A stretch of 64,000 nt of DNA. Origin: an uncultured Collinsella sp. Lineage in GTDB: Bacteria > Actinomycetota > Coriobacteriia > Coriobacteriales > Coriobacteriaceae. The notes under the pieces were generated by a model, which saw only the letters and a list, made by a program, of their open reading frames with translations, made no database searches and was not told the DNA's origin. Made by a program: the position numbers and the translations under genes. Location: the NCBI GenBank assembly GCA_900540935.1, contig UQHW01000003.1, forward strand, positions 1 to 64,000. The letters run 5' to 3'. Each line of letters opens with the position of its first letter. The stretch's first letter is position 1. Of this stretch, positions 50,786 to 59,529 are shown piece after piece.

Positions 50786-51629
50786 TTAGCGGACCGGTAT
50801 CGCGATCCTCGTCACATACGCTCCCGGGTCGTCGCTGATGATGTCGTCGATGAGGGCGATTTCGCGCGAGGGACCGGCGGGGGACAGGTCGCGCTCGTGC
50901 ATGTAATCGAGTAAGCGCTCATAGCGCGGGGCCGCCTGACCGTGCGTGCCGCGGAAGCTGACCGTCAGACACCGCGCGGCGGGACGTACTTCGACATCGC
51001 CCAGGTAGGTAATCGTCCGTGTCATCCAGCAGCAGAAAGACTTCGTCGTAGCCGTCAAAGTCGCCGGCGGCCAGGCGTTCGGCGCTAATCCCAACGCCCA
51101 AGTTGCCCAGGAAGACAAAGGTCTCGTGCTGGCCCTTCTGCAATTGACGAATCTGCCACTCCAGCGCATAGGCGTCGGTAGGGTTGACGCGTTCGCGCAA
51201 CACGGCGCAGCGAAGCTCGGGCGCATCGATTGTGCAAATGCTATCGAGCTCGGTGTTCAAGGCATCGTGCAGCAGCGCAAGCCGGTTATCGATCTTACGC
51301 GACACGCGCTCCAGCTCGCGGCGCTTGCGCTCGATGAGCTCCTGCTGCTGAGCCAGCTGCCGCTGCATAAGGTTCACATCGCGCGTGGTCACAAACTCGC
51401 GGATTTGTGCTAACGGCAAGTTGAGAACGCGCAGGTGGCTGATGGTGTTGAGGGTGGAGAGCTGCCGCGATCCGTAGTAGCGGTACCCACTTGCCGGATC
51501 GATGTGCGCCGGGTCCAGCAAGCCCATCTGCTCGTAATGACGTAGCGTCCCCACGCTCAGGTTAAACAGGCGCGCCACCTCGCCAATGCGGAGCAGGCCC
51601 TCAGTATGTTCACTTGGCGTGTCGGTCAC
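50786..51629 (-). pseudogene. MerR-family regulator with GyrI-like domain, frameshifted by a 4-bp duplication
   Basis: Residues 1 to about 210 encode a MerR winged helix (LRIGEVARLFNLSVGTLRHYEQMGLL), a coiled coil and the start of an effector-binding domain. At 51004-51011 a GGTA unit is doubled. Reading one unit restores DDYLGDVEVRPAARCL and continues to the stop at 50786, giving about 279 residues. The product as written ends in an unrelated tail. The GTG start at 51629 follows AAAGGAG. It lies downstream of a MATE pump gene it probably regulated. Confidence 0.8.
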
Positions 51630-51707
51630 AGGACCGCTCCTTTCAATGGGGTCGGGGAGGGGCGCCGAGGTCGTGCGGCGCGGCCGTCGTATGACACAAA
51701 CGATCCG

Positions 51708-53054
51708 CTACGCTGCCAACTTGTCAAAAGCTCCGCGGCGGTTGAGCACGGTAAACGCGACAACACAGATGACCGCCGACAAAATCGATCCGCACGGCGA
51801 AGCGATGCCCATGGGAAACAACGTATCGGAATAGGCGTTCGACAGCAGCCACGCGCCCGGCACGCGAATGAGTGCCACGGCCAGCACGTTGTGCGCAAAG
51901 CCGATGTAGCTCTTGCCGTATGCAGCGAAAAAGCCACTAAAGCAAATGTGGATGCCGGCAAAAATCGCGTCGAAAATGTAGCTGCGCATATAGCCGGTAC
52001 CGGCCGCGACGACCGCGGAGTCCTTGGCAAAAAAGCCGATAAACGCCGGTGCCACCAGCCACATCAGCACCGTGATCAGGCAGCCATACACCACCGAGAT
52101 CGTCATGGCGTCTTTGAGCACCTGACGTGCGCGATTGCCCTTGCCCGCGCCGGCGTTTTGTGCCGTGAGTGCGCTGACGGTGGCACCCATGGAACTCGGC
52201 ACAATGAACAAAAAGCTGATCATCTTTTCGACCAGGCCCACGGCGGCGGCGTCGACGAGCCCTCGGTGGTTGGCGATGACGGTGATAAACATAAACGCCA
52301 CCTGGATGCAGCCGTCCTGCACGGCCACGGGCACGCCGATCTTAAGAATGCTGCCGAGCACCTCGGGCTGGGGGCGCAGGTCGCTGCGCTTAACGTGGAT
52401 GTTCGTGCGGCGGCTCTTGAGCCACACGAGCGCGAGGGCAACGCTGGCCGTCTGTGCGGTCACCGTGCCGAGTGCCGCGCCCACGGGGCCGAGTCCCATG
52501 TGGCCAATAAGCAGAAAATCGAGCGCGATGTTGATGACGCACGCCACGCCGATCACGTACATGGGCGAGCGCGAATCGCCCAGGCCGCGAAAGATGGCCG
52601 AAAGGATGTTGTACGCGGCGATGCACGGAATGCCGATAAAGCAGATGCGCAGGTAGGCGGCGGTGCCCTCGACCGCTTCGGCCGGCGTGCCGATGAGCGC
52701 CACGATCTGCGGGCACAGCGCGAGCAAGAGCGCGGCCAGCACCACCGAGACACCCATAAAGAGCGTGATGGTGTTGCCGATGGCGGCCTCGGCGCGGTCG
52801 AAGCGGCGTGAACCCACGGCGTGGCCGACGATGACGGTCGTTCCCATGGCCAGACCTACGAGCGTCACGGTAATGATATAGAGCGTCTGCGCGCCGTTGC
52901 CCACGGCGGTGATGCCGGCGGCGCCGCTAAACTGCCCGATAAAGTACAGGTCGGCCATGCCGTAGAGCATCTGCAAAAAGTACGAGAGCATATAGGGCAG
53001 GGCGAAGACCGCGATGGTCTTGAGGACATTACCGCGTGTGAGGTCGTGTTCCAT
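51708..53054 (-). CDS. MATE-family efflux transporter
   Basis: This 448-residue membrane protein has about 12 hydrophobic helices and MATE features: ALPYMLSYFLQMLYGMADLYFIGQ at the start, VGNGAQTLYI, GHAVGSRR and FIVPSSMGATVSALTAQNAGAGK at the symmetric position. Members export drugs or metabolites using a sodium or proton gradient. The ATG at 53054 is preceded by AAAGTCC. A MerR-type operator at 53105-53133 lies in its promoter region. The following MerR gene is probably its regulator, now frameshifted. Confidence 0.88.
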   Translation of the reverse strand: MEHDLTRGNVLKTIAVFALPYMLSYFLQMLYGMADLYFIGQFSGAAGITAVGNGAQTLYIITVTLVGLAMGTTVIVGHAVGSRRFDRAEAAIGNTITLFMGVSVVLAALLLALCPQIVALIGTPAEAVEGTAAYLRICFIGIPCIAAYNILSAIFRGLGDSRSPMYVIGVACVINIALDFLLIGHMGLGPVGAALGTVTAQTASVALALVWLKSRRTNIHVKRSDLRPQPEVLGSILKIGVPVAVQDGCIQVAFMFITVIANHRGLVDAAAVGLVEKMISFLFIVPSSMGATVSALTAQNAGAGKGNRARQVLKDAMTISVVYGCLITVLMWLVAPAFIGFFAKDSAVVAAGTGYMRSYIFDAIFAGIHICFSGFFAAYGKSYIGFAHNVLAVALIRVPGAWLLSNAYSDTLFPMGIASPCGSILSAVICVVAFTVLNRRGAFDKLAA

Positions 53055-53104
53055 GGGCGGGACTTTCTGGCTTGGTTCGTTTACGTACCAGTGTAGTGAA
53101 AACC

Positions 53105-53133
53105 CTACAACGATTGTAGAGTCAAGGTCCATG
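53105..53133 (-). promoter_or_regulatory. MerR-type promoter/operator for the MATE gene
   Basis: On the minus strand TTGACT (-35-like) is directly followed by the palindrome CTACAATCGTTGTAG, then TTTTCACTA as a possible -10. A dyad between -35 and -10 is the usual MerR arrangement. Confidence 0.65.
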
Positions 53134-53225
53134 TAGCCGGTGGGGCGAAAAAATCGCGCCCACAATCATTTCCATTTGAATACGGTCGCGCGCCGCGCGG
53201 GCTTAGCGCCTGCGCTAGCCTTGCA

Positions 53226-53237
53226 GAAATCGATTTC
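53226..53237 (+). promoter_or_regulatory. GAAATCGATTTC palindrome before the ABC exporter
   Basis: GAAATCGATTTC is a perfect 12-bp palindrome 77 nt before the first ABC gene, close to the kdgK-type operator. A TTGACA-like sequence follows at 53244-53250. It may be an operator; a link to the LacI protein is weak. Confidence 0.4.
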
Positions 53238-53313
53238 GGAACACTTGACACTATCGCTCGGCGCGCAATAATACGTGCGTTTGCGAACAACGTTTGATGG
53301 GGGATGAACCTGC

Positions 53314-55092
53314 GTGCGCAATCTCAAAATCTTGTTTTCCTATTTGGGGGCATACCGTCGCGATGCCATACTCGGCGTGATGTTCGTCTCGGTCGAGACC
53401 GCGCTTGAGCTGTTTATCCCGGTCATCATGGCCAATATCATCGACGTGGGCGTGCCCACGGGTGACGTTAACTACATGCTGCTGCAGGGCGCGTTCATGA
53501 TCGTGTGTGCCGCGTTTTCGCTGGTACTGGGTTTGGGTTACGCGCGCACGTCCGCCCGTGTCGCATCGGGCCTGGGCGCTAACCTGCGCGAGGCCGAGTA
53601 TCGCAAGATCCAGACGCTCGCCTTTGGCAACCTGGACAACTACGACGCCAGCTCGCTTGTCACCCGCATGACCACCGACATTACCGTTATCCAAAATGCC
53701 ATCGGCAACGGTTTCCGTCCCATGGTGCGTGGCCCCATGACCCTCATTGTCGGTCTGGTTTATGCCTTGGTGTTGTCGCGCCCACTCGCCACGGTCTTCG
53801 CGATCATTCTGCCCGTGCTGGCGATTGTGCTGGGCGTTATCACCTACCGCGTGAGCCCGCTCTACCGCCAGCTGCAGACCTCGATGGACCACCTCAACGG
53901 CGTGGTGCAGGAGGACCTCACCGCCGTGCGCGCCGTCAAGGCGTACGTGCGCGCCGAGCACGAGGAGGCCAAGTTCGACACCGTCAATACCGAGCTCGCG
54001 CACACGGCTACGAAGACTTTCGGCAACGCCGTGCTCAACCTGCCGGTGTTTCAGCTGTCGATGTACGTGGCCGCCATCTCCATCCTGTGGATCGGCGGGC
54101 GCATGATTATCGCCGGCGAGCTGGGCGTGGGTTCGCTCACGGGCTTTATGAGCTACGTGCTGCTGATCATGAACTCGCTCATGATGATCTCCAACGTGTT
54201 TTTGCTGCTCACGCGCGCGCTCGCCAGCGTGGAGCGCATCTCGCGGGTGATCGACGAGCAATCGCTCATCCAGGCCCCCGCGGCAGACGCGGCTGTGCGC
54301 GAAGTGGCCGACGGAAGCGTCGAGTTCCGCGACGTGTCGTTTAAGTACCGCGCGGATGCTGCCGAGGACGTGCTCGAGCATATCGACCTTCGCATCGAGC
54401 CGGGCTCCACGGTGGGCGTGCTCGGCGGCACGGGCTCGGGCAAGAGCTCACTCGTGCAGCTCATCGCGCGCCTGTACGACGCGACCGAGGGCGTCGTGCT
54501 CGTGGGCGGGCGCGATGTGCGCGACTACGACCTGGCCGCTCTGCGCGATGCCGTGGGCATTGTGCTGCAAAAGAATGTGCTGTTTACGGGCACCGTGCGC
54601 GAGAACCTGCAGTGGGGCGCGCTCGATGCCACCGACGAGGAACTGCTGCGTGCTTGCCGTGCGGCGTGTGTGGACGAGTTCCTGGACCGTATCGGCGGGC
54701 TGGATGGCGAGCTGGGCCAGGGCGGCGCCGGTGTTTCGGGCGGGCAGAAGCAGCGTCTGTGCATCGCGCGTACGCTGCTCAAGCATCCGCGCGTGCTCAT
54801 TTTTGATGACTCGACCAGCGCGGTCGATATGGCGACCGACGCCAAGATCCGCGAGCACATCGCGCAGATTCCTGATACGACCGTGATCATCATCGCCCAG
54901 CGCATCGCGAGCGTGATGGATGCCGATCGCATTGTCGTGCTGGACGACGGCCGTGTCCATGGCGTGGGCACGCACGAGGAGCTGCTGGCGGGTGACAACA
55001 TCTACCAGGAGATTTACGCCTCGCAGATGGAGTTCGCGGGGGATACGACCGCAGATGCCCTGACCCGAGAAGGGGGTGAGCTCCATGCCTAA
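53314..55092 (+). CDS. ABC exporter subunit 1, degenerate catalytic site
   Basis: This 592-residue half-transporter has six membrane helices, Walker A GGTGSGKSS near 370, signature VSGGQKQR and Walker B VLIFDDSTSAVD. The residue after the Walker B Asp is Asp instead of the catalytic Glu, as in the degenerate site of heterodimeric exporters. The GTG start at 53314 follows GGGGGATGA. It overlaps the next gene by 8 nt. Export of a drug, lipid or peptide is likely; the substrate is unknown. Confidence 0.9.
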   Translation: MRNLKILFSYLGAYRRDAILGVMFVSVETALELFIPVIMANIIDVGVPTGDVNYMLLQGAFMIVCAAFSLVLGLGYARTSARVASGLGANLREAEYRKIQTLAFGNLDNYDASSLVTRMTTDITVIQNAIGNGFRPMVRGPMTLIVGLVYALVLSRPLATVFAIILPVLAIVLGVITYRVSPLYRQLQTSMDHLNGVVQEDLTAVRAVKAYVRAEHEEAKFDTVNTELAHTATKTFGNAVLNLPVFQLSMYVAAISILWIGGRMIIAGELGVGSLTGFMSYVLLIMNSLMMISNVFLLLTRALASVERISRVIDEQSLIQAPAADAAVREVADGSVEFRDVSFKYRADAAEDVLEHIDLRIEPGSTVGVLGGTGSGKSSLVQLIARLYDATEGVVLVGGRDVRDYDLAALRDAVGIVLQKNVLFTGTVRENLQWGALDATDEELLRACRAACVDEFLDRIGGLDGELGQGGAGVSGGQKQRLCIARTLLKHPRVLIFDDSTSAVDMATDAKIREHIAQIPDTTVIIIAQRIASVMDADRIVVLDDGRVHGVGTHEELLAGDNIYQEIYASQMEFAGDTTADALTREGGELHA

Positions 55093-56983
55093 GACATCCG
55101 CTCAGGCCCGCCCGGCCAATCTGGGGCAGACGCTCCGCCGCCTGCTCAGCTATATGGGCCATGCCAAGTTCTCGCTGCTTGCGGTGGGCGTGCTCGCCTC
55201 TATCGCCGCCATCGCGAGCCTTGCCGGCACCTATATGGTGCGCCCCATCGTTAACGGCTTGGCTACGGGTGGGGAGGAGCTGCTCACTAAGCAGGTTCTC
55301 TTTACGGCCGCCATCTACGCCGCGGGCGTGCTGTCGGCCCTGGGCTATTCGCAAATCATGGTGCGCGCGGCCCAACGTGTGGTGTCCGACATCCGCCGCG
55401 ACCTGTTCGCACATATCCAGACGCTGCCGCTCAGCTATTTCGATAGCACGCGCTCGGGCGACATCATGAGCTTCTTCACCAACGACGTCGACACGGTCTC
55501 CGAGGCACTCAACAACAGCTTTGCTAACGTGATTCAGGCGACCATCCAGGTGATTGGCACCACGGCCATGCTCATCATCCTCAACTGGCAGCTCACGATC
55601 ATCACGCTCGTGTGCGACGCGGCCATTGTGCTGTACGCGCGCTACTCGGGCATTCGCTCCAAGCGTTTCTTTGCCGCCCAGCAGGCGTCGCTCGGCGACT
55701 TGGACGGATATGTCGAGGAGATGGTCTCGGGCCAAAAGGTCATCAAAGTCTTCAACCACGAGCGGGCCAACGTGGTCGGTTTTGACGCGCGCAACCAGGA
55801 GCTGCGCCGCACCGGTGGCACCGCGCAGGCCTACGCCAACTCGATGGTGCCCATGACCGTGGTGATCGGCTATGCCAACTACGCGATCGTTGCGGTGGCG
55901 GGAGGCATGCTCTGCATCAACGGTCTGGCCGACGTGGGCGCGCTCGCGAGCTACCTGGTCTTTGTGCGCCAGGCGGCCATGCCCATCAACCAGTTCACGC
56001 AGCTGGGCAACTTCTTGCTCAACGCGCTGGCCGGTGCCGAGCGCCTGTTCGCCGCGATGGACCTTGAGCCCGAGGTGGACGAGGGTTGCGTGGAGCTGGT
56101 GCAGACGGGCGAGTCCGCGTGGGCGTGGAAGATTCCTGAGGGCCGTGGCGTGGGCGCGTACGGGCATCTGCACGATGTTGCCTCGGTCGACGATGCAGGT
56201 CGTGCGGTGTCGGCCGACGGTACCGAGCTTGTGACCGGTCTGGTGCCGCTCGCCGGCGACGTGCGCTTCCATGCCGTGGACTTTTCCTACGTGCCGGGCA
56301 CGCGCGTGCTCACGGACCTCAACCTGTTTGCCAAGCCGGGACAAAAGATCGCTTTTGTGGGTTCGACGGGCGCCGGAAAGACGACTATCACCAACCTCAT
56401 CAACCGCTTCTACGAGGTCGATGACGGCGAGATCACGTACGACGGCATCGACGTCAAGCACATCGCCAAGGCCAGCCTACGCGGGTCGCTCGGCATTGTG
56501 CTGCAGGATACGCACCTGTTTAGCGGCACCATTGCGCAGAACATTCGCTTTGGCAAGCTCGACGCGACCGACGAGGAGGTTCGTGCTGCCGCCGAGGCCG
56601 CCTGCGCCGACTCGTTTATTCGCCGCCTGCCGCAAGGCTACGACACGCCGGTCACAGCCGACGGCGCCAACCTGAGCCAGGGCCAGCGTCAGCTGCTCGC
56701 CATCGCGCGTGTGGCCGTGGCCGATCCGCCGGTGCTCATCTTGGACGAGGCCACTTCGAGTATCGACACGCGTACCGAAAAGCTCATCGAGCGCGGTATG
56801 GACCGCATCATGCGCGGACGTACCACGTTTATGATCGCGCACCGCCTGTCCACCGTCCGCGACGCCGACGCGATCATGGTCCTCGAGCACGGCCGCATCA
56901 TCGAACGCGGTACTCACGAGGAACTCCTGGCCCAGCATGGTGAGTACTGGCAGCTGGCGCATGGCTTAAAAGAGTTGGATTAA
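55085..56983 (+). CDS. ABC exporter subunit 2, catalytic
   Basis: The 632-residue partner has six membrane helices, an extra loop between the membrane and nucleotide domains (about 330-395), Walker A GSTGAGKTT, signature LSQGQRQ and a complete Walker B LILDEATSSID. Together with the first subunit it forms a heterodimeric type IV exporter. The signature of this subunit starts LSQGQ, whereas subunit 1 has VSGGQ. The ATG at 55085 follows AAGGGGGTG. It ends the operon; the palindrome at 57037 follows. Confidence 0.92.
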   Translation: MPKTSAQARPANLGQTLRRLLSYMGHAKFSLLAVGVLASIAAIASLAGTYMVRPIVNGLATGGEELLTKQVLFTAAIYAAGVLSALGYSQIMVRAAQRVVSDIRRDLFAHIQTLPLSYFDSTRSGDIMSFFTNDVDTVSEALNNSFANVIQATIQVIGTTAMLIILNWQLTIITLVCDAAIVLYARYSGIRSKRFFAAQQASLGDLDGYVEEMVSGQKVIKVFNHERANVVGFDARNQELRRTGGTAQAYANSMVPMTVVIGYANYAIVAVAGGMLCINGLADVGALASYLVFVRQAAMPINQFTQLGNFLLNALAGAERLFAAMDLEPEVDEGCVELVQTGESAWAWKIPEGRGVGAYGHLHDVASVDDAGRAVSADGTELVTGLVPLAGDVRFHAVDFSYVPGTRVLTDLNLFAKPGQKIAFVGSTGAGKTTITNLINRFYEVDDGEITYDGIDVKHIAKASLRGSLGIVLQDTHLFSGTIAQNIRFGKLDATDEEVRAAAEAACADSFIRRLPQGYDTPVTADGANLSQGQRQLLAIARVAVADPPVLILDEATSSIDTRTEKLIERGMDRIMRGRTTFMIAHRLSTVRDADAIMVLEHGRIIERGTHEELLAQHGEYWQLAHGLKELD

Positions 56984-57036
56984 CCCGTTCGAGCACGATG
57001 CTTTGACCCCTCCGTGCCCCTCACCTCGCCTCAAAT

Positions 57037-57099
57037 CATCACAACATTCAACGTTTTTTACCAAAATCGGGAAAAGCATCGAATGTTGTGATGGTTTTT
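57037..57099. repeat. Intergenic palindrome, CATCACAACATTC family, copy 1
   Basis: CATCACAACATTC (57037-57049) pairs with GAATGTTGTGATG (57081-57093), followed by GTTTTT. It acts as a plausible terminator for the ABC operon. Together with copy 2 it flanks the putative nuclease gene. Confidence 0.82.
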
Positions 57100-57198
57100 C
57101 TGCCACTCGATCGGATGGAATCGCTTTCTTGCGCACGAAAGTGTGCGGACCCGTGGGCAGGGGAATAAGGTTGGTTATCCGACTCCATTGGAGGGCTC

Positions 57199-58236
57199 AT
57201 GGACCTGCCGATCGTCCTGTCCCATAAGACTGCCTGGCTGTACCACAACGTGGCGCGCCCGTCCGAGCCGCTCTCGCGAGCAAGCAGCCTATACGATGAG
57301 GACTCGCTTGCTAGCGAGGCGGAGCCGACTGCGGGCCTGCCCAAATTGGGACTCGATGCCAAAGGGCTGAGGGCTTCAACGGCAGTTGGGATCGTTGCCG
57401 ATTATCTGGTCTCGCTTGGTATTCCACGAGAAGAGCTCGATCATATCGATACACTCGTCAACTTCGATTTTGAGCGCTCGACGCCGGCTGGATTTAGGTG
57501 CCATGTGTTTGGGGCGCCGGTACCTTCAGGCCATCTTATCGAGGTGGCAGAGGGCCTTCTGGTGGTTGATGAGGCCATGTGCTTTGTCCAGGCGGGTTCG
57601 TGGATGAGCGAGCCCGAGCAGTTGGAATATGGCTACGAAATCTGTGCCCGATACCATTTGAATCATCTGTCGACAAACGATTATATCGAGATGGGGCAGA
57701 GGTATACCGTTGCCGACTTGATTGCTTATTGCAATGAGAACCGATCTCGTCAGGGGGCCATACGCGCGGCCGCCGTGCTCAGGCGCGTGCACGATGGCGC
57801 GCGATCGCCCATGGAGACGGCCACCGCAATCATGGTCGTAGCAAAACGTTCCCAGGGAGGGCTGGGATACGCCAAGGTTGAGCTCAACCATCGGGTCGAT
57901 GTTCCCAACGAATTCAAGTATCTCGCAAAGGCCGGGTATTTCGAGATCGACGTATATGCGCCTGCGAGCGGTACGGGGATTGAATACAACGGCTCTGACC
58001 ATCTTGATAAACAGCGCAGCGCGTCGGATGCGGAGCGTATGACCGTGCTGAGCGCGCTGGGCTTTAGGATGATCGTCCTCACCGGGACTCAGTTTGCCCA
58101 TCAACTGCAATTGCATCGGGCAATGAATGCCATCGCGCTCGCTATGGGCCTTAAGTGCGACCGGAGCGAGGCATTCCAGAAACGTCAGAACGACCTGCGA
58201 GAATTCGTGATTCGGCACTGGGATGGCGGCCTTTAG
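57199..58236 (+). CDS. Putative nuclease with C-terminal DUF559-like (VSR-type) domain
   Basis: I recognise no named gene. The 345-residue protein has an N-terminal half of unknown fold with the segment SPMETATAI near 203. A C-terminal part from residue 248 reads FEIDVYAP, then GIEYNGSDH, DAERMTVLSALGF and RMIVLTGTQF. The Asp251, Glu262 and following Lys/His order suits the DUF559/restriction-endonuclease fold, and the spacing to the Leu-Gly-hydrophobic segment is typical. The gene stands alone between two matching palindromes. A defence or DNA-processing role is only a guess. Confidence 0.6.
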   Translation: MDLPIVLSHKTAWLYHNVARPSEPLSRASSLYDEDSLASEAEPTAGLPKLGLDAKGLRASTAVGIVADYLVSLGIPREELDHIDTLVNFDFERSTPAGFRCHVFGAPVPSGHLIEVAEGLLVVDEAMCFVQAGSWMSEPEQLEYGYEICARYHLNHLSTNDYIEMGQRYTVADLIAYCNENRSRQGAIRAAAVLRRVHDGARSPMETATAIMVVAKRSQGGLGYAKVELNHRVDVPNEFKYLAKAGYFEIDVYAPASGTGIEYNGSDHLDKQRSASDAERMTVLSALGFRMIVLTGTQFAHQLQLHRAMNAIALAMGLKCDRSEAFQKRQNDLREFVIRHWDGGL

Positions 58237-58276
58237 GGGCGCTTTGGTCCTTCTACGGGGTGCCGTGGGCAGGCAA

Positions 58277-58337
58277 ACCATCACAACATTCGACGTTTTT
58301 TGCCAAAAACGGGAAAAGCATCGAATGTTGTGATGGT
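58277..58337. repeat. Intergenic palindrome, CATCACAACATTC family, copy 2
   Basis: ACCATCACAACATTCGA (58277-58293) and its exact complement (58321-58337) form a 17-bp stem. The spacer nearly matches copy 1, in the same orientation. Confidence 0.85.
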
Positions 58338-58469
58338 CTGTGCTGAGGATGGGCTTGGAAAGTCCGTTTTGCTCGAAGTGACCCGTCCTGTCGTACGGGT
58401 GTCGGCATGATTCTCTCGTGGGGTATTATGTTTTCCGAAGAATAAAACGCCGCGTGAGGGGAAGGCTGC

Positions 58470-59525
58470 GTGGACGGGCGCGTGCAACATGACGGCTTTG
58501 GCCGCGATATCAACTACCTGCGCATTGCCGTTACCGACAAGTGCAACTTCCGCTGCATTTACTGCATGCCGGCCGATGGCGTGGCGCCCCGCGCGCACGA
58601 CGAGCTGCTCAGCGCCGAGGAAATCGCCCGCTTTGTGCGCTTGGTGGCGGGGGAGGGCATTCGCCGCGTGCGCCTGACGGGCGGCGAGCCGCTGGTCAGC
58701 CGCCGCATCATTCCGCTCATTCGCGACATCCGCGCGATTCCGCAGATCGAGGACATCTCGCTTACCACCAACGGCGCCCTGCTGCCCAAGCTGGCATCGC
58801 AGCTCAAAGATGCCGGGCTTAACCGCGTCAACATTTCGCTCGATACGCTCGACCCTACGCTGTTTGGAAAGATCACGCGTCTAGGTCGACTCGAGCAGAC
58901 CATGGCTGGCATCGACGCGGCGCTGGCTTGGGGCTTTGAGCCCGTTAAGGTCAACTGCGTTGTCGTGCGTCGACTCAACCAGGATGTGGCAGCCCTCGCA
59001 CGGCTCACGCTCGACCGCCCCATCCACCTGCGCTTTATCGAATACATGCCCATTGGCGACGAGCGCACCAGTTCGCATTGCGCTGTGGACCCGCATGCGC
59101 CCACACTCAATCCCGAGCTGTGGGACGCGAGCGATACCGTGCCGAGCGACGAGCTGCGGGCGCGCATCAATGCCGGGGCCGCCGCGGCGGGACTGGGCGA
59201 GCTCGAGCCGCTCGACATCAACGACGCTCCTGCCGGCGCGGGCCCTGCGCGTTACTGGCACTTTCCGGGCGCGGCGGGAACGGTTGGCTTCATCAGCGCC
59301 ATGTCCAACCATTTTTGCGCGAATTGCAACCGTCTGCGCCTGACGGCCGATGGCAACGTGCGTCCGTGCCTGTTTAGCGATGCCGAGTATTCGGTGCGTG
59401 AGGCGCTGCGCCGTGGTGATGATATGCAGGTACTTTCGATTTGGCGCGATGCCGTGGCCCACAAACCGCAGGAACACGCGATAATTGAGGGCACGCAACG
59501 ATTTATGTCCCAAATCGGAGGATGA
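58470..59525 (+). CDS. moaA: Radical-SAM GTP 3',8-cyclase (molybdopterin synthesis)
   Basis: MoaA converts GTP to 3',8-cyclo-7,8-dihydro-GTP, the first step of molybdenum-cofactor synthesis. The 351-residue protein has the radical-SAM cluster CNFRCIYC with Cys25, Cys29 and Cys32, the SAM-binding LTGGEPL and the C-terminal second cluster region HFCANCNRLRL...PCLF. The GTG at 58470 is the best start; the upstream GGGGAAGG serves as a ribosome site. The moaC-mobB fusion begins 4 nt after its stop. Confidence 0.94.
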   Translation: MDGRVQHDGFGRDINYLRIAVTDKCNFRCIYCMPADGVAPRAHDELLSAEEIARFVRLVAGEGIRRVRLTGGEPLVSRRIIPLIRDIRAIPQIEDISLTTNGALLPKLASQLKDAGLNRVNISLDTLDPTLFGKITRLGRLEQTMAGIDAALAWGFEPVKVNCVVVRRLNQDVAALARLTLDRPIHLRFIEYMPIGDERTSSHCAVDPHAPTLNPELWDASDTVPSDELRARINAGAAAAGLGELEPLDINDAPAGAGPARYWHFPGAAGTVGFISAMSNHFCANCNRLRLTADGNVRPCLFSDAEYSVREALRRGDDMQVLSIWRDAVAHKPQEHAIIEGTQRFMSQIGG

Positions 59526-59529
59526 TCAT

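Noticed and set aside
53314..55092. Defective ABC gene because Walker B lacks the catalytic Glu
   Set aside because: An Asp at this place is normal for one subunit of heterodimeric exporters, and the partner has a complete site.
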